From: an uncultured Neomegalonema sp.
GTDB lineage: Bacteria; Pseudomonadota; Alphaproteobacteria; Rhodobacterales; Rhodobacteraceae
Assembly (NCBI GenBank): GCA_937958345.1
Contig: CALGNW010000119.1
Location: 1 to 12,045, forward strand
Direction: 5' to 3'
Length of the DNA: 12,045 nucleotides
Positions 6,876 through 12,045 of this stretch are shown piece by piece (position 1 is the stretch's first letter; each line of letters begins with the position of its first letter). Under the pieces are notes generated by a model that searched no databases, was not told the origin of the DNA, and was given only the letters and a program-made list of their open reading frames with translations. The translations under genes were made by a program, and so were the position numbers.

Positions 6876-7637
6876 ATGATTGCACTGAAAACCACGTTTG
6901 CGGCTGCGGCAGCGACAATCGCCATGAGCGGAACGGCATTTGCGGGAATCTTTACCTATGACGCCGTAATCGGCAACGGAATCGGCGATGCGACGATCGC
7001 GATTGATTCTGTCGCGGGAACCGCGACGTACACCGGAACGAACATCGACCTGACAATGTCGAGCGACGCCCTGCTGGGTTTTGACGGAACCGGCGGCGTG
7101 AACAACACGTATCTGGCAGACGATATTTCGGGAACCTTCACGCGCTATGGCGAAACCTATGACGCATTTGTTTCGACCGATCCGAAACACACCCTGTTTC
7201 AGCTGAGCGACACGTCGAACTTCCTGTGGACCTACGGCACCGATGCCAACGGCAATGTATTCGATTTTGACGGCAAAGGCGATTCAACCTTCGTCGAAGT
7301 TGTTGATGCCCCAACCTCGTCTTCGGGCGGCACGACCTCGTCCGGTGGCACGACGTCTTCGGGCGGCACGACCTCGTCCGGCGGCACGACGTCTTCCGGC
7401 GGAACGACGTCTTCGGGCGGCACGACCTCGTCCGGCGGCACGACGTCTTCGGGTGGTCTGACCTCGTCCGGCGGCACGTCGTCTTCGGGTGGTCTGACCT
7501 CGTCGGGCGGCACGACCTCCTCGGGTGGCACGTCGACCGGTGGCGGTAGCGTTCCTGTTCCTGCAACGGCTCTGTTCATCCTCGTCGGCCTTGCCGGCAT
7601 CGGTGGCGCAGCACGCCGCAAAAAAATGAAGGCCTGA
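6876..7637 (+). CDS. Secreted Ser/Thr/Gly-repeat protein with VPLPA-type C-terminal sorting signal
   Basis: A 253-residue exported protein. Signal peptide at 1-23 (MIALKTTF then an Ala-rich core, cleavage after AFA). A beta-rich globular part without a recognised family spans about 24-146 (FTYDAVIGNGIGDATI...). Twelve six-residue repeats, mostly TTSSGG, occupy 147-218. The C-terminal tail (226-253) has VPVPA, a hydrophobic helix and the basic end ARRKKMKA. That tripartite tail fits the VPLPA-CTERM/PEP-CTERM signals handled by exosortases, here with V for the usual L. Such proteins are usually delivered to the cell surface or polysaccharide matrix; no exosortase gene is in the window. I chose the ATG at 6876 rather than one 51 bp upstream, because it begins the signal peptide and has AGGA 9 nt before it. 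The passenger's function is unknown. Confidence 0.85.
   Translation: MIALKTTFAAAAATIAMSGTAFAGIFTYDAVIGNGIGDATIAIDSVAGTATYTGTNIDLTMSSDALLGFDGTGGVNNTYLADDISGTFTRYGETYDAFVSTDPKHTLFQLSDTSNFLWTYGTDANGNVFDFDGKGDSTFVEVVDAPTSSSGGTTSSGGTTSSGGTTSSGGTTSSGGTTSSGGTTSSGGTTSSGGLTSSGGTSSSGGLTSSGGTTSSGGTSTGGGSVPVPATALFILVGLAGIGGAARRKKMKA
7314..7529 (+). repeat. 18-bp tandem repeat array, 12 units, with 36-bp higher-order period
   Basis: Twelve in-frame 18-bp units encode TSSSGG, seven TTSSGG, LTSSGG, TSSSGG, LTSSGG and TTSSGG; a degenerate unit (TSTGGG) follows at 7530-7547. The codons alternate: many units use ACC-TCG-TCC for the T-S-S core and their neighbours ACG-TCT-TCG, so the true period in much of the array is 36 bp. 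Units 8-9 and 10-11 share GGT-GGT-CTG. This indicates recent duplication of two-unit blocks. Confidence 0.95.
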
Positions 7638-7645
7638 ACCGGCCT

Positions 7646-7681
7646 GCGGATGGCGTTTGCGCCATCCGTCCTTTCGCGTTT
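7646..7681 (+). terminator. Terminator of the surface protein gene
   Basis: A perfect 9-bp stem, CGGATGGCG (7647-7655) with CGCCATCCG (7660-7668) around TTTG, extendable by a G-T pair, begins 9 bp after the stop. The following run TCCTTTCGCGTTTT is T-rich but interrupted, so termination may be only partly efficient. Confidence 0.7.
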
Positions 7682-7685
7682 TGAT

Positions 7686-7789
7686 GAGCGTGTCGGGATG
7701 AGGAGGGTTCGTTTGCCGCCCTTTGCATCTTTGATGTGATCTCGAGACGCTCCTTAGAAGCCCGCCGTTGTGCGGGCTTCTTTGCGTTT
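7686..7789 (+). ncRNA. Candidate structured small RNA or leader: three-way junction plus terminator
   Basis: By hand folding, GAGCGTGTCGGGAT (7686-7699) pairs with ATCTCGAGACGCTC (7739-7752) at 13 of 14 positions, including one G-T, with one G-G mismatch. Inside are two compact hairpins: GGAGGG (7702-7707) with CCCTTT (7719-7724), and GCATC (7725-7729) with GATGT (7733-7737) around a TTT triloop. Almost no unpaired bases remain at the junction. Three bases later comes a 10-bp terminator stem. The T-tract lies on the plus-strand side, which sets the orientation. It could be a free small RNA, a 3'-UTR-derived RNA of the surface protein mRNA, or a leader controlling the downstream genes. I do not recognise a known RNA family. 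A weak promoter-like pair, TTGCGC (7657-7662) and TTTGAT (7680-7685) with 17-bp spacing, overlaps the 5' edge. Confidence 0.42.
7756..7789 (+). terminator. Rho-independent terminator (end of candidate small RNA)
   Basis: A perfect 10-bp stem, AGAAGCCCGC (7756-7765) with GCGGGCTTCT (7772-7781) around a 6-base loop, is followed by TTGCGTTTT. A further run of seven T lies at 7800-7806. It is the second terminator after the surface protein gene, and no protein gene lies between the two. This suggests that a separate transcript ends here. Confidence 0.82.
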
Positions 7790-7811
7790 TGGCAGGGCGT
7801 TTTTTTGTGCG

Positions 7812-7840
7812 TTGACCCGGCATGGGCCGCGGGCCACGAT
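7812..7840 (+). promoter_or_regulatory. Candidate promoter of the small-protein/amidohydrolase pair
   Basis: TTGACC (7812-7817, five of six bases of the -35 consensus) is followed after 17 bp by CACGAT (7835-7840), a weak -10. It lies between the terminator at 7756-7789 and the start codon at 7883, the expected position for a promoter of the next two genes. Confidence 0.33.
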
Positions 7841-7882
7841 CTGCGCTCAATGCACAGTGACAGAGTAGGGCGGACCCGGATT

Positions 7883-8095
7883 ATGGACGAAACAGCACTC
7901 GATCAGGAAACGATGGGGCGGCTGGTCAAGCCCGTTACGTTTATTCTCGGCGCGGATCATCCGACAACGAAGGCGTTTCGTAATGCCGCCGAGCGCGGGT
8001 TCTCGCAGGACCTAAAGCAGGCGCAGATTGCCTTTAACCGGATGAAATCGACCGACCGCAGCACCGTCATGGACATGCTGGAAGACGATCAATAA
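7883..8095 (+). CDS. Small hypothetical protein, 70 aa
   Basis: No family recognised with confidence. The 70 residues (MDETALDQETMGRL at the start, ending DMLEDDQ) are hydrophilic, rich in charged residues, and look mostly helical. A central segment, ILGADHPTTKAFRNAAERGF, is followed by QDLKQAQIAFNRMKSTDRST. There is no signal peptide or membrane segment. I chose the ATG at 7883 because the frame upstream of it is compositionally poor; an in-frame ATG at 7850 would add 11 residues and is possible. The ribosome site is weak (GGGCGGA at 7868-7874 is rather far). Its stop codon is 10 bp before the next start, and the amidohydrolase ribosome site overlaps this stop, so the two genes are very likely co-transcribed and coupled. 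It could be a small partner of the enzyme or simply a neighbour. Confidence 0.7.
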   Translation: MDETALDQETMGRLVKPVTFILGADHPTTKAFRNAAERGFSQDLKQAQIAFNRMKSTDRSTVMDMLEDDQ

Positions 8096-8105
8096 GGAAC
8101 CGACC

Positions 8106-9263
8106 ATGCCTGTCATCGACCGCATTGCCGATTTTGCCGACGACCTGACCGCGATCCGCCGCGATTTTCATGAGCATCCCGAACTGGGCATGGAAGAGGT
8201 ACGGACCTCGGGCATTGTCGCCAAGTTGCTGAACGACTGGGGCATCGAGGTGCATACTGGGATCGGCAAGACCGGGGTTGTTGGGGTGCTGAAGGGTAAG
8301 GGCGGCGGCAAGACCATCGGCCTGCGTGCGGATATGGATGCGCTGCCGATTGACGAGCGGTCCAATCTGCCGTTTGCGTCGAAGACCCCCGGCGTGATGC
8401 ACGCTTGCGGGCATGATGCCCATACGACGATGTTGCTGGGCGCTGCGCGGTATTTGGCCGAGACGCGCGAGTTCGACGGCACGGCTGTCTTTATCTTTCA
8501 GCCCGCCGAAGAGGGGCTGGGCGGGGCGCGGGCGATGCTGGCGGATGATCTGTTCACCCGCTTCCCCTGCGATGAAATTTACGGGATGCATAACTTTCCC
8601 AATGGCGCGCCGGGCGAGGTCGGCGTGAAGCCGGGACAGGCCATGGCGGGGGCGGATTTTTTCGACATTCATATCCGCGCCTATGGCTCGCATGCCGCGA
8701 TGCCTCAGGATTCCAAAGACCCGATTGTGATCGGCTCGGCACTTGTGGGACAGTTGCAAACCATCGTCAGCCGCAATGTCCCCGCGACCGCGTCGATTGT
8801 GTTCTCGGTGACGCAAATTCATGCGGGGGCCGCGTATAATGTGATCCCGTCCGATTGCACGATCAGCGGCACGATGCGGTACTTTGACCCGGATATCGCG
8901 GAACTGGTGCGCCAGCGGGTGCGGGATTTGTGCGCGGGCATGGCGGCCGCTTACGGGGTCGGGATCGAGTTTGATAACCGCGAAATCTTTGATGTGCTGG
9001 TGAATGACGCCGCGCTGAGCGATGCGATGCTGGCGGTTGCGGGCGAGGTGGTCGGCGCGGACCAGGCCACCGTGACCGAGGGCGTCAAGATGGGGTCCGA
9101 GGACTTTGCCGATATGCTGCGCGTGATCCCCGGCGCGTATTGCACAATCGGCCACGCCGGAACCGTGCCGCTGCACAACGACGCGTTCTTTCTGGATGAA
9201 AGCATCCTGCCGGTGGGGGCGTCGATCTATGCCAAGCTGATCGAACGGCGGGCTGTGGGGTAG
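8106..9263 (+). CDS. M20-family metallo-amidohydrolase (hippurate hydrolase / N-acyl amino acid amidohydrolase type)
   Basis: Cytosolic two-metal peptidase-fold enzyme predicted to hydrolyse the amide bond of an N-acylated amino acid or related substrate. The 385 residues match the HipO/AmaA-like branch. The catalytic domain has GLRADMDALPIDE (72-84), the metal site HACGHDAH (99-106, with C101 and H103), QPAEEG (132-137, E135/E136), GMHN (H162) and LHND (H357) near the C-terminus. The lid/dimerisation domain spans about 180-290 with GSHAAMPQDSKDP (194-206) and QIHAGAAYNVIPS (237-249). All metal ligands of this subfamily are present, so it should be active. The ATG is set by AAGGA (8094-8098), 7 nt upstream. 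The exact substrate cannot be told from sequence. It follows the 70-residue gene as a probable two-gene operon. Confidence 0.93.
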   Translation: MPVIDRIADFADDLTAIRRDFHEHPELGMEEVRTSGIVAKLLNDWGIEVHTGIGKTGVVGVLKGKGGGKTIGLRADMDALPIDERSNLPFASKTPGVMHACGHDAHTTMLLGAARYLAETREFDGTAVFIFQPAEEGLGGARAMLADDLFTRFPCDEIYGMHNFPNGAPGEVGVKPGQAMAGADFFDIHIRAYGSHAAMPQDSKDPIVIGSALVGQLQTIVSRNVPATASIVFSVTQIHAGAAYNVIPSDCTISGTMRYFDPDIAELVRQRVRDLCAGMAAAYGVGIEFDNREIFDVLVNDAALSDAMLAVAGEVVGADQATVTEGVKMGSEDFADMLRVIPGAYCTIGHAGTVPLHNDAFFLDESILPVGASIYAKLIERRAVG

Positions 9264-9324
9264 GGTAGGCGGCTTGGCTTCGGGACGTCGACTGAGTCTT
9301 GATGAACACGGAGGAAGCTCAGGA

Positions 9325-9420
9325 ATGCTTTCTTACATGCTTAAGGTTTCGAAATTTTGTCAGCGTGTTATCGATGAAAAAACGATGGGAGGCATCAATG
9401 CTGTTCACAATCGGCTATGA
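9325..9420 (+). CDS. Possible 31-aa upstream peptide overlapping the DUF488 start
   Basis: A short frame, MLSYMLKVSKF to a TGA at 9418-9420, has a strong ribosome-site candidate (GGAGGAAG, 9310-9317) 7 nt before its ATG. It ends 23 nt inside the DUF488 gene in a different frame. A ribosome ending here would stop next to the DUF488 ribosome site and start, so it could act as a coupling or leader peptide. It may equally be a chance frame; no family is recognised. Confidence 0.25.
   Translation: MLSYMLKVSKFCQRVIDEKTMGGINAVHNRL
9387..9392 (+). promoter_or_regulatory. Ribosome binding site that fixes the DUF488 start
   Basis: GGGAGG lies 5 nt before the ATG at 9398. It favours this start over the farther in-frame ATGs at 9299 and 9374, whose extra N-terminal residues do not look like the family. 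Confidence 0.75.
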
Positions 9421-9886
9421 GAAAGCAACGCTTGACCACTTTATTGGAACGCTTCAAGAGGCCGGTGTTTCGATTTTGGTTGACGTCAGAGATCGCGCTC
9501 AATCCCGACGGAAGGGCTTTTCGAAGACGGCTCTTGCAGAAGCGCTCAGCAGTCATGGAATCCGCTATTTACACTTGAAAGTCCTTGGTGATCCAAAGCC
9601 CGGCCGTGAAGCTGCACGGGCTGGTGAGTGGACTAAGTTCAGGAAAATTTACGGTGAAGTAATTCAGCAATCTGATGCGATCGAGGCGCTCGACCAAATT
9701 GTCGAGCTTGCACAAACGAGTTCTGTTTGCTTGATGTGTTATGAACGCGCGCATAAAGAATGTCATCGCGCAATCGTTGTGGAGCAAATCGCTGACCGAT
9801 TAGATTCAGAAACCAAGCATCTCGGAGTCCAACCGATTGATCCAGAAAGACCGCTGCGTAATAATCGTGAAAGCGCAGCCGCATAG
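9398..9886 (+). CDS. DUF488 family protein, 162 aa
   Basis: The protein starts directly with the family's usual N-terminus, LFTIGYEKATLDHFI. It has VDVRDRAQSRRKGFSK (28-43), the LGDPKPGR block (63-70) and the C-terminal CLMCYERAHKECHR (111-124), whose Cys and His residues are a family hallmark. DUF488 proteins have no settled biochemical role; many occur singly, others next to accessory or defence-type genes. The gene is poorer in GC than the neighbours on both sides (26/60 at 9721-9780). It ends 50 bp inside the following gene, so the two are almost certainly an operon and probably translationally coupled. Family assignment sure, function unknown. Confidence 0.9.
   Translation: MLFTIGYEKATLDHFIGTLQEAGVSILVDVRDRAQSRRKGFSKTALAEALSSHGIRYLHLKVLGDPKPGREAARAGEWTKFRKIYGEVIQQSDAIEALDQIVELAQTSSVCLMCYERAHKECHRAIVVEQIADRLDSETKHLGVQPIDPERPLRNNRESAAA
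9824..9827 (+). promoter_or_regulatory. Ribosome binding site supporting a TTG start
   Basis: GGAG lies 9 nt before the TTG at 9837, inside the end of the DUF488 gene. It supports the unusual TTG start of the dual-OB-like gene; the alternative GTG at 9867 has no comparable site. Confidence 0.5.
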
Positions 9887-10610
9887 AAGTAGCAAATATT
9901 TCGAAACCGTTTGTGCTGCTGGTGTGGGTGCAGACGGGACTTGGCGACGACAGTATCCAGTGCCTTTTCGCATTCTAAACGATCCGCAAAAGTTCGGTCG
10001 CTGGCAGTGGATTAAGTACGAATTTATCAAGTCGGACGGGGATAGTCGCCGCGAAAGCCAGAAAGTAATCCCTGAGAGTATCGAAATTGACGGTACTCTC
10101 AAGCCATCTGAGCGCTCTGGCCTCCTCGCTCCGTTAATCCGATCTGACTTCGCAGAAGCGAACAACGCTGGTGAGTCACTTACATTAATACGTCCGGTCG
10201 AGATGGACTTTACATGGAATAAGAAAACTGAGTCCGAACTTGCTGATGAGAGGCAAAAACACGCAACATTGGCGAGTCAGCTTTCGCTACTAGATAACAC
10301 GGCGAAGGCTTTGGATCCCTGTCCTTATCAGTTTTTCGTTAAGTGGAAAGGCGATGGCGGGAAATCGCATCGCCATGAGTCTGACGACTGGGAAAGTGCA
10401 GCGGCATTTGGAAGGTTCAAAAGACTTTATGGTGAAGAGGATGCGTTGAATAAGCTGAGGGAAAAATACGAAAAATATTTGGCTGCTGGCTTAGCATTGG
10501 CGTTCAGCACTCATAAACGCCGTAACGTTACGAACAGTACCTCAAATCAATGGCTTTTGGTTGGATTGATACGCATCGACGAGCCTTCGACACCTGACCT
10601 TTTTCGATAG
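9837..10610 (+). CDS. Protein resembling dual-OB-domain proteins, 257 aa, paired with DUF488
   Basis: I recognise the overall pattern of a family described as containing two OB-like domains, from memory only. The N-terminal half has VKAQPHRSSKYFETVCAAGV (11-30) and DGTWRRQYPVPFRIL (33-47), then a WIKYEF strand and DSRRES. The C-terminal half has PYQFFVKWKGDGG (163-175), HRHESDDWE (178-186), a charged helix (about 190-215) and a final WLLVGLIRI (239-247). Relatives I recall carry a Cys-rich segment near the HE...DWE motif; here those cysteines are absent. No nuclease or ATPase motif, signal peptide or membrane segment is visible. OB folds suggest nucleic-acid or nucleotide binding, which is inference. 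The start is a TTG overlapping the DUF488 end by 50 bp. The gene is low in GC (24/60 at 10441-10500), suggesting transfer. Confidence 0.75.
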   Translation: MIQKDRCVIIVKAQPHRSSKYFETVCAAGVGADGTWRRQYPVPFRILNDPQKFGRWQWIKYEFIKSDGDSRRESQKVIPESIEIDGTLKPSERSGLLAPLIRSDFAEANNAGESLTLIRPVEMDFTWNKKTESELADERQKHATLASQLSLLDNTAKALDPCPYQFFVKWKGDGGKSHRHESDDWESAAAFGRFKRLYGEEDALNKLREKYEKYLAAGLALAFSTHKRRNVTNSTSNQWLLVGLIRIDEPSTPDLFR

Positions 10611-10631
10611 TTTTGTGATTCCCTCACAAAA
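10611..10631. repeat. Inverted repeat between converging genes, overlapping the priA stop
   Basis: TTTTGTGA (10611-10618) pairs perfectly with TCACAAAA (10624-10631) around TTCCC. The left arm begins right after the stop of the dual-OB-like gene; the right arm contains the priA stop (10624-10626). It is AT-rich, and its A/T ends could give a weak T-tract in either direction, so it may act as a modest bidirectional terminator. Confidence 0.45.
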
Positions 10632-12045
10632 ACGAATACGGGTCGACGTCGAATACCACTCTCACCCCTGACGGGACTTTGACGAGGGCGCGCCAGTGCT
10701 CGATCAGGGCGGCGTGGTCGGCGGTGCGTTCCAGTTTGACCAGCAGGCGCACCCGGTGTTCGCCGCGCAGCATGGCGAAGGGGGCGGGGGCGGGGCCGAA
10801 GACGTCTGCGCCTGCTTCGGTCAGGGGGGCGGCGTTGCGGGCGAGGGCTTTGGCGATATCCCATACGGCTTCTTCTTTTTCACCGCGCACAATCACACCG
10901 ACAAGACGCGCGTAGGGTGGCATGCCGCCCATGCGGCGCTCATCGGCGAGGCGCTGGCGAAAGGCGGGGGCGTCTCCGGCAAGGATGGCTTGCAGGACGG
11001 GGTGTTCCGGTTGGGCGGTTTGCAGCATGGCGCGGCCCGGCTTGTCGGCGCGGCCCGCGCGGCCCGCGACTTGGTTGAGCATCTGGAATGTCCGCTCGGA
11101 GGCGCGCAGGTCTCCGCCCATCAGTCCCAAATCCGCATCGACGACACCGACCAGGGTCAGGTTCGGAAAGTTGTGACCTTTGGCGACGATCTGCGTGCCG
11201 ACGATGATGTCGGCTTTGCCGTTGGCGATGTCGATGATCTGTTGCTTGAGCGCCTTTGGATCGGGGGCCAGATCCGACGAGAGGATTTGGACATCGGCGA
11301 GCGGAAAGCGTTCCGCGGCCTCTTCGGCAATGCGCTCGACACCGGGGCCGCAGGCCGCAAGATGCTCGGTGCTTTCGCAATCGGGGCAGGCTTTGGGCGA
11401 CGGCGTGCGGTGGCCGCATTGGTGGCAGATCAGCGCGCCGCCTACTTTATGCTCCACCAGCCATGCCGAGCAATTCGGACAGCCCGCGCGCCAGCCGCAT
11501 TTGCGGCACAGCGTCAGGGGCGCATAGCCGCGACGGTTTAGGAAAAACAGCACCTGTTCTTTGCGGGTCAGGGCGTCGCGGGTGGCCTCGACAAGTTTCG
11601 GGGCGAGCCATGTGCCGCGCTCTGGCGCGTCGGCGCGAATGTCGAGCGCGCTGAGAAACGGCAGGATGGCATCGCCGTGGCGTTCTTTGAGGGTCAGGCG
11701 CGTGTACTTGCCCGTCTCGGCATTGATCCAGCTTTCGAGGGACGGCGTGGCGCTGGCGAGAACACAGGTTGCGCCTTCTTCCGAGGCGCGCAACACAGAC
11801 AAATCGCGGGCTTGGTAGAGCACCACGTCCTCTTGTTTGTAGGATTGGTCATGCTCCTCATCCACCACGATTAGCGACAGATCGCGGTAGGGGAGAAAGA
11901 GCGCAGAGCGTGCGCCCGCAACAACTTGCGCTTCGCCGCGTGCGATGGCGCGCCATGCTTTGCGGCGGGCGGCGGGCGTGATGCCGCTGTGCCATTCGAC
12001 GGGGGGTGCGCCGAAACGCTCGCGTACCCGGCGGATGAAGTCTGA
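10624..12045 (-). CDS. priA: Primosomal replication protein N' (PriA helicase), 5' end outside the window
   Basis: Superfamily 2 DNA helicase that reloads the replisome at stalled forks. The reading frame runs unbroken from the right edge (SDFIRRVRERF) to the TGA at 10624-10626, giving 473 residues, the C-terminal two thirds of a protein of roughly 730; the DNA-binding N-terminus and Walker A are missing. Visible: GARSALFLPYRDLSLIVVD, then the DEEH box (VVDEEHDQSYKQED), ASATPSLESW (motif III), and the paired zinc sites with eight cysteines (CRKCGW..CPNCSA, CHQCGH, CPDCES). The helicase C-terminal motifs GTQIVAKGHNFPNL, DADLGLMGGDLRASERTFQML and QVAGRAGRADKPG, and the typical end VVFDVDPYSFL, are also present. 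High GC like the atp genes (42/60 at 11041-11100). It is on the same strand as atpH, about 4.2 kb upstream of it. Confidence 0.97.
   Translation of the reverse strand, partial: SDFIRRVRERFGAPPVEWHSGITPAARRKAWRAIARGEAQVVAGARSALFLPYRDLSLIVVDEEHDQSYKQEDVVLYQARDLSVLRASEEGATCVLASATPSLESWINAETGKYTRLTLKERHGDAILPFLSALDIRADAPERGTWLAPKLVEATRDALTRKEQVLFFLNRRGYAPLTLCRKCGWRAGCPNCSAWLVEHKVGGALICHQCGHRTPSPKACPDCESTEHLAACGPGVERIAEEAAERFPLADVQILSSDLAPDPKALKQQIIDIANGKADIIVGTQIVAKGHNFPNLTLVGVVDADLGLMGGDLRASERTFQMLNQVAGRAGRADKPGRAMLQTAQPEHPVLQAILAGDAPAFRQRLADERRMGGMPPYARLVGVIVRGEKEEAVWDIAKALARNAAPLTEAGADVFGPAPAPFAMLRGEHRVRLLVKLERTADHAALIEHWRALVKVPSGVRVVFDVDPYSFL

Noticed and set aside
7314..7547. CRISPR-like array
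   Set aside because: The units are contiguous 18-bp coding repeats with no unique spacers.
7138..7621. Minus-strand frames opposite the TTSSGG array, giving PPDEV or R/T/C repeats
   Set aside because: Any tandem repeat yields periodic peptides in every frame; only the plus frame has signal peptide, sorting tail and ribosome site.
7681..7760. Hammerhead ribozyme, suggested by TTGATGAG at 7681-7688 beside a three-way junction
   Set aside because: The required CUGAUGA core is not intact, and the conserved GAAA and a cleavable position are missing.
8067..9176. 369-codon minus-strand open frame opposite the amidohydrolase
   Set aside because: Full antisense overlap with an M20 enzyme that has all its metal ligands; composition typical of a shadow.
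9284..10652. Direct repeat GACGTCGA at 9284-9291 and 10645-10652 as a target-site duplication around the low-GC pair
   Set aside because: The right copy encodes part of the conserved FDVDPYSF end of PriA, the 8-mer is largely palindromic and common in GC-rich DNA, and there is no transposase or integrase nearby.
10696..11541. 281-codon plus-strand open frame opposite priA
   Set aside because: Glycine-rich shadow of the priA helicase and zinc region.

Overview
The window looks like a chromosomal segment of an alphaproteobacterium of the order Rhodobacterales (Rhodobacter/Roseobacter relatives). Four things point there: a split ATP synthase locus carrying only the F1 genes in the order atpH-A-G-D-C, protein sequences typical of that group, a surface protein with a VPLPA-type C-terminal sorting signal, and an H-type lectin-domain gene beside the atp operon. 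Most of the window is GC-rich (38/60 bases at 8521-8580, 42/60 at 11041-11100). The stretch 9300-10610 is clearly poorer in GC (26/60 at 9721-9780, 24/60 at 10441-10500).

Layout. 1-927 (+) is the 3' part of prs (PRPP synthetase), closed by a strong Rho-independent terminator at 956-982. Converging on it is a small H-type lectin-domain gene (995-1345, -). The F1-ATPase operon follows on the minus strand: atpH (6419-5862), atpA, atpG, atpD and atpC (ending at 1472), tightly spaced, with a terminator after atpC (1421-1451) and a probable promoter before atpH (6508-6536). A 456-bp divergent intergenic region (6420-6875) holds several repeats but no convincing gene.

On the plus strand there follow a secreted, repeat-rich VPLPA-CTERM-type protein (6876-7637) with its terminator; a possible structured small RNA that folds on paper into a compact three-way junction directly followed by a second terminator (7686-7789); a 70-residue hypothetical protein (7883-8095) upstream of an M20 metallo-amidohydrolase (8106-9263); and a low-GC gene pair, a DUF488 protein (9398-9886) overlapping a 257-residue protein that resembles dual-OB-domain proteins (9837-10610). 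The last gene is priA (primosomal helicase, -), whose start lies beyond the right edge. It converges on the low-GC pair with only 13 bp between the stop codons.

Interpretation. The conserved housekeeping part is prs, the atp operon and priA. In many alphaproteobacteria priA lies close upstream of atpH on the same strand. Here about 4.2 kb of oppositely oriented accessory genes separate them, so the 6.4-10.6 kb segment is best read as an accessory insertion region, possibly built up in more than one step. The items most worth following up are the DUF488/dual-OB pair, the candidate structured RNA, and the 18-bp/36-bp repeat array in the surface protein gene.
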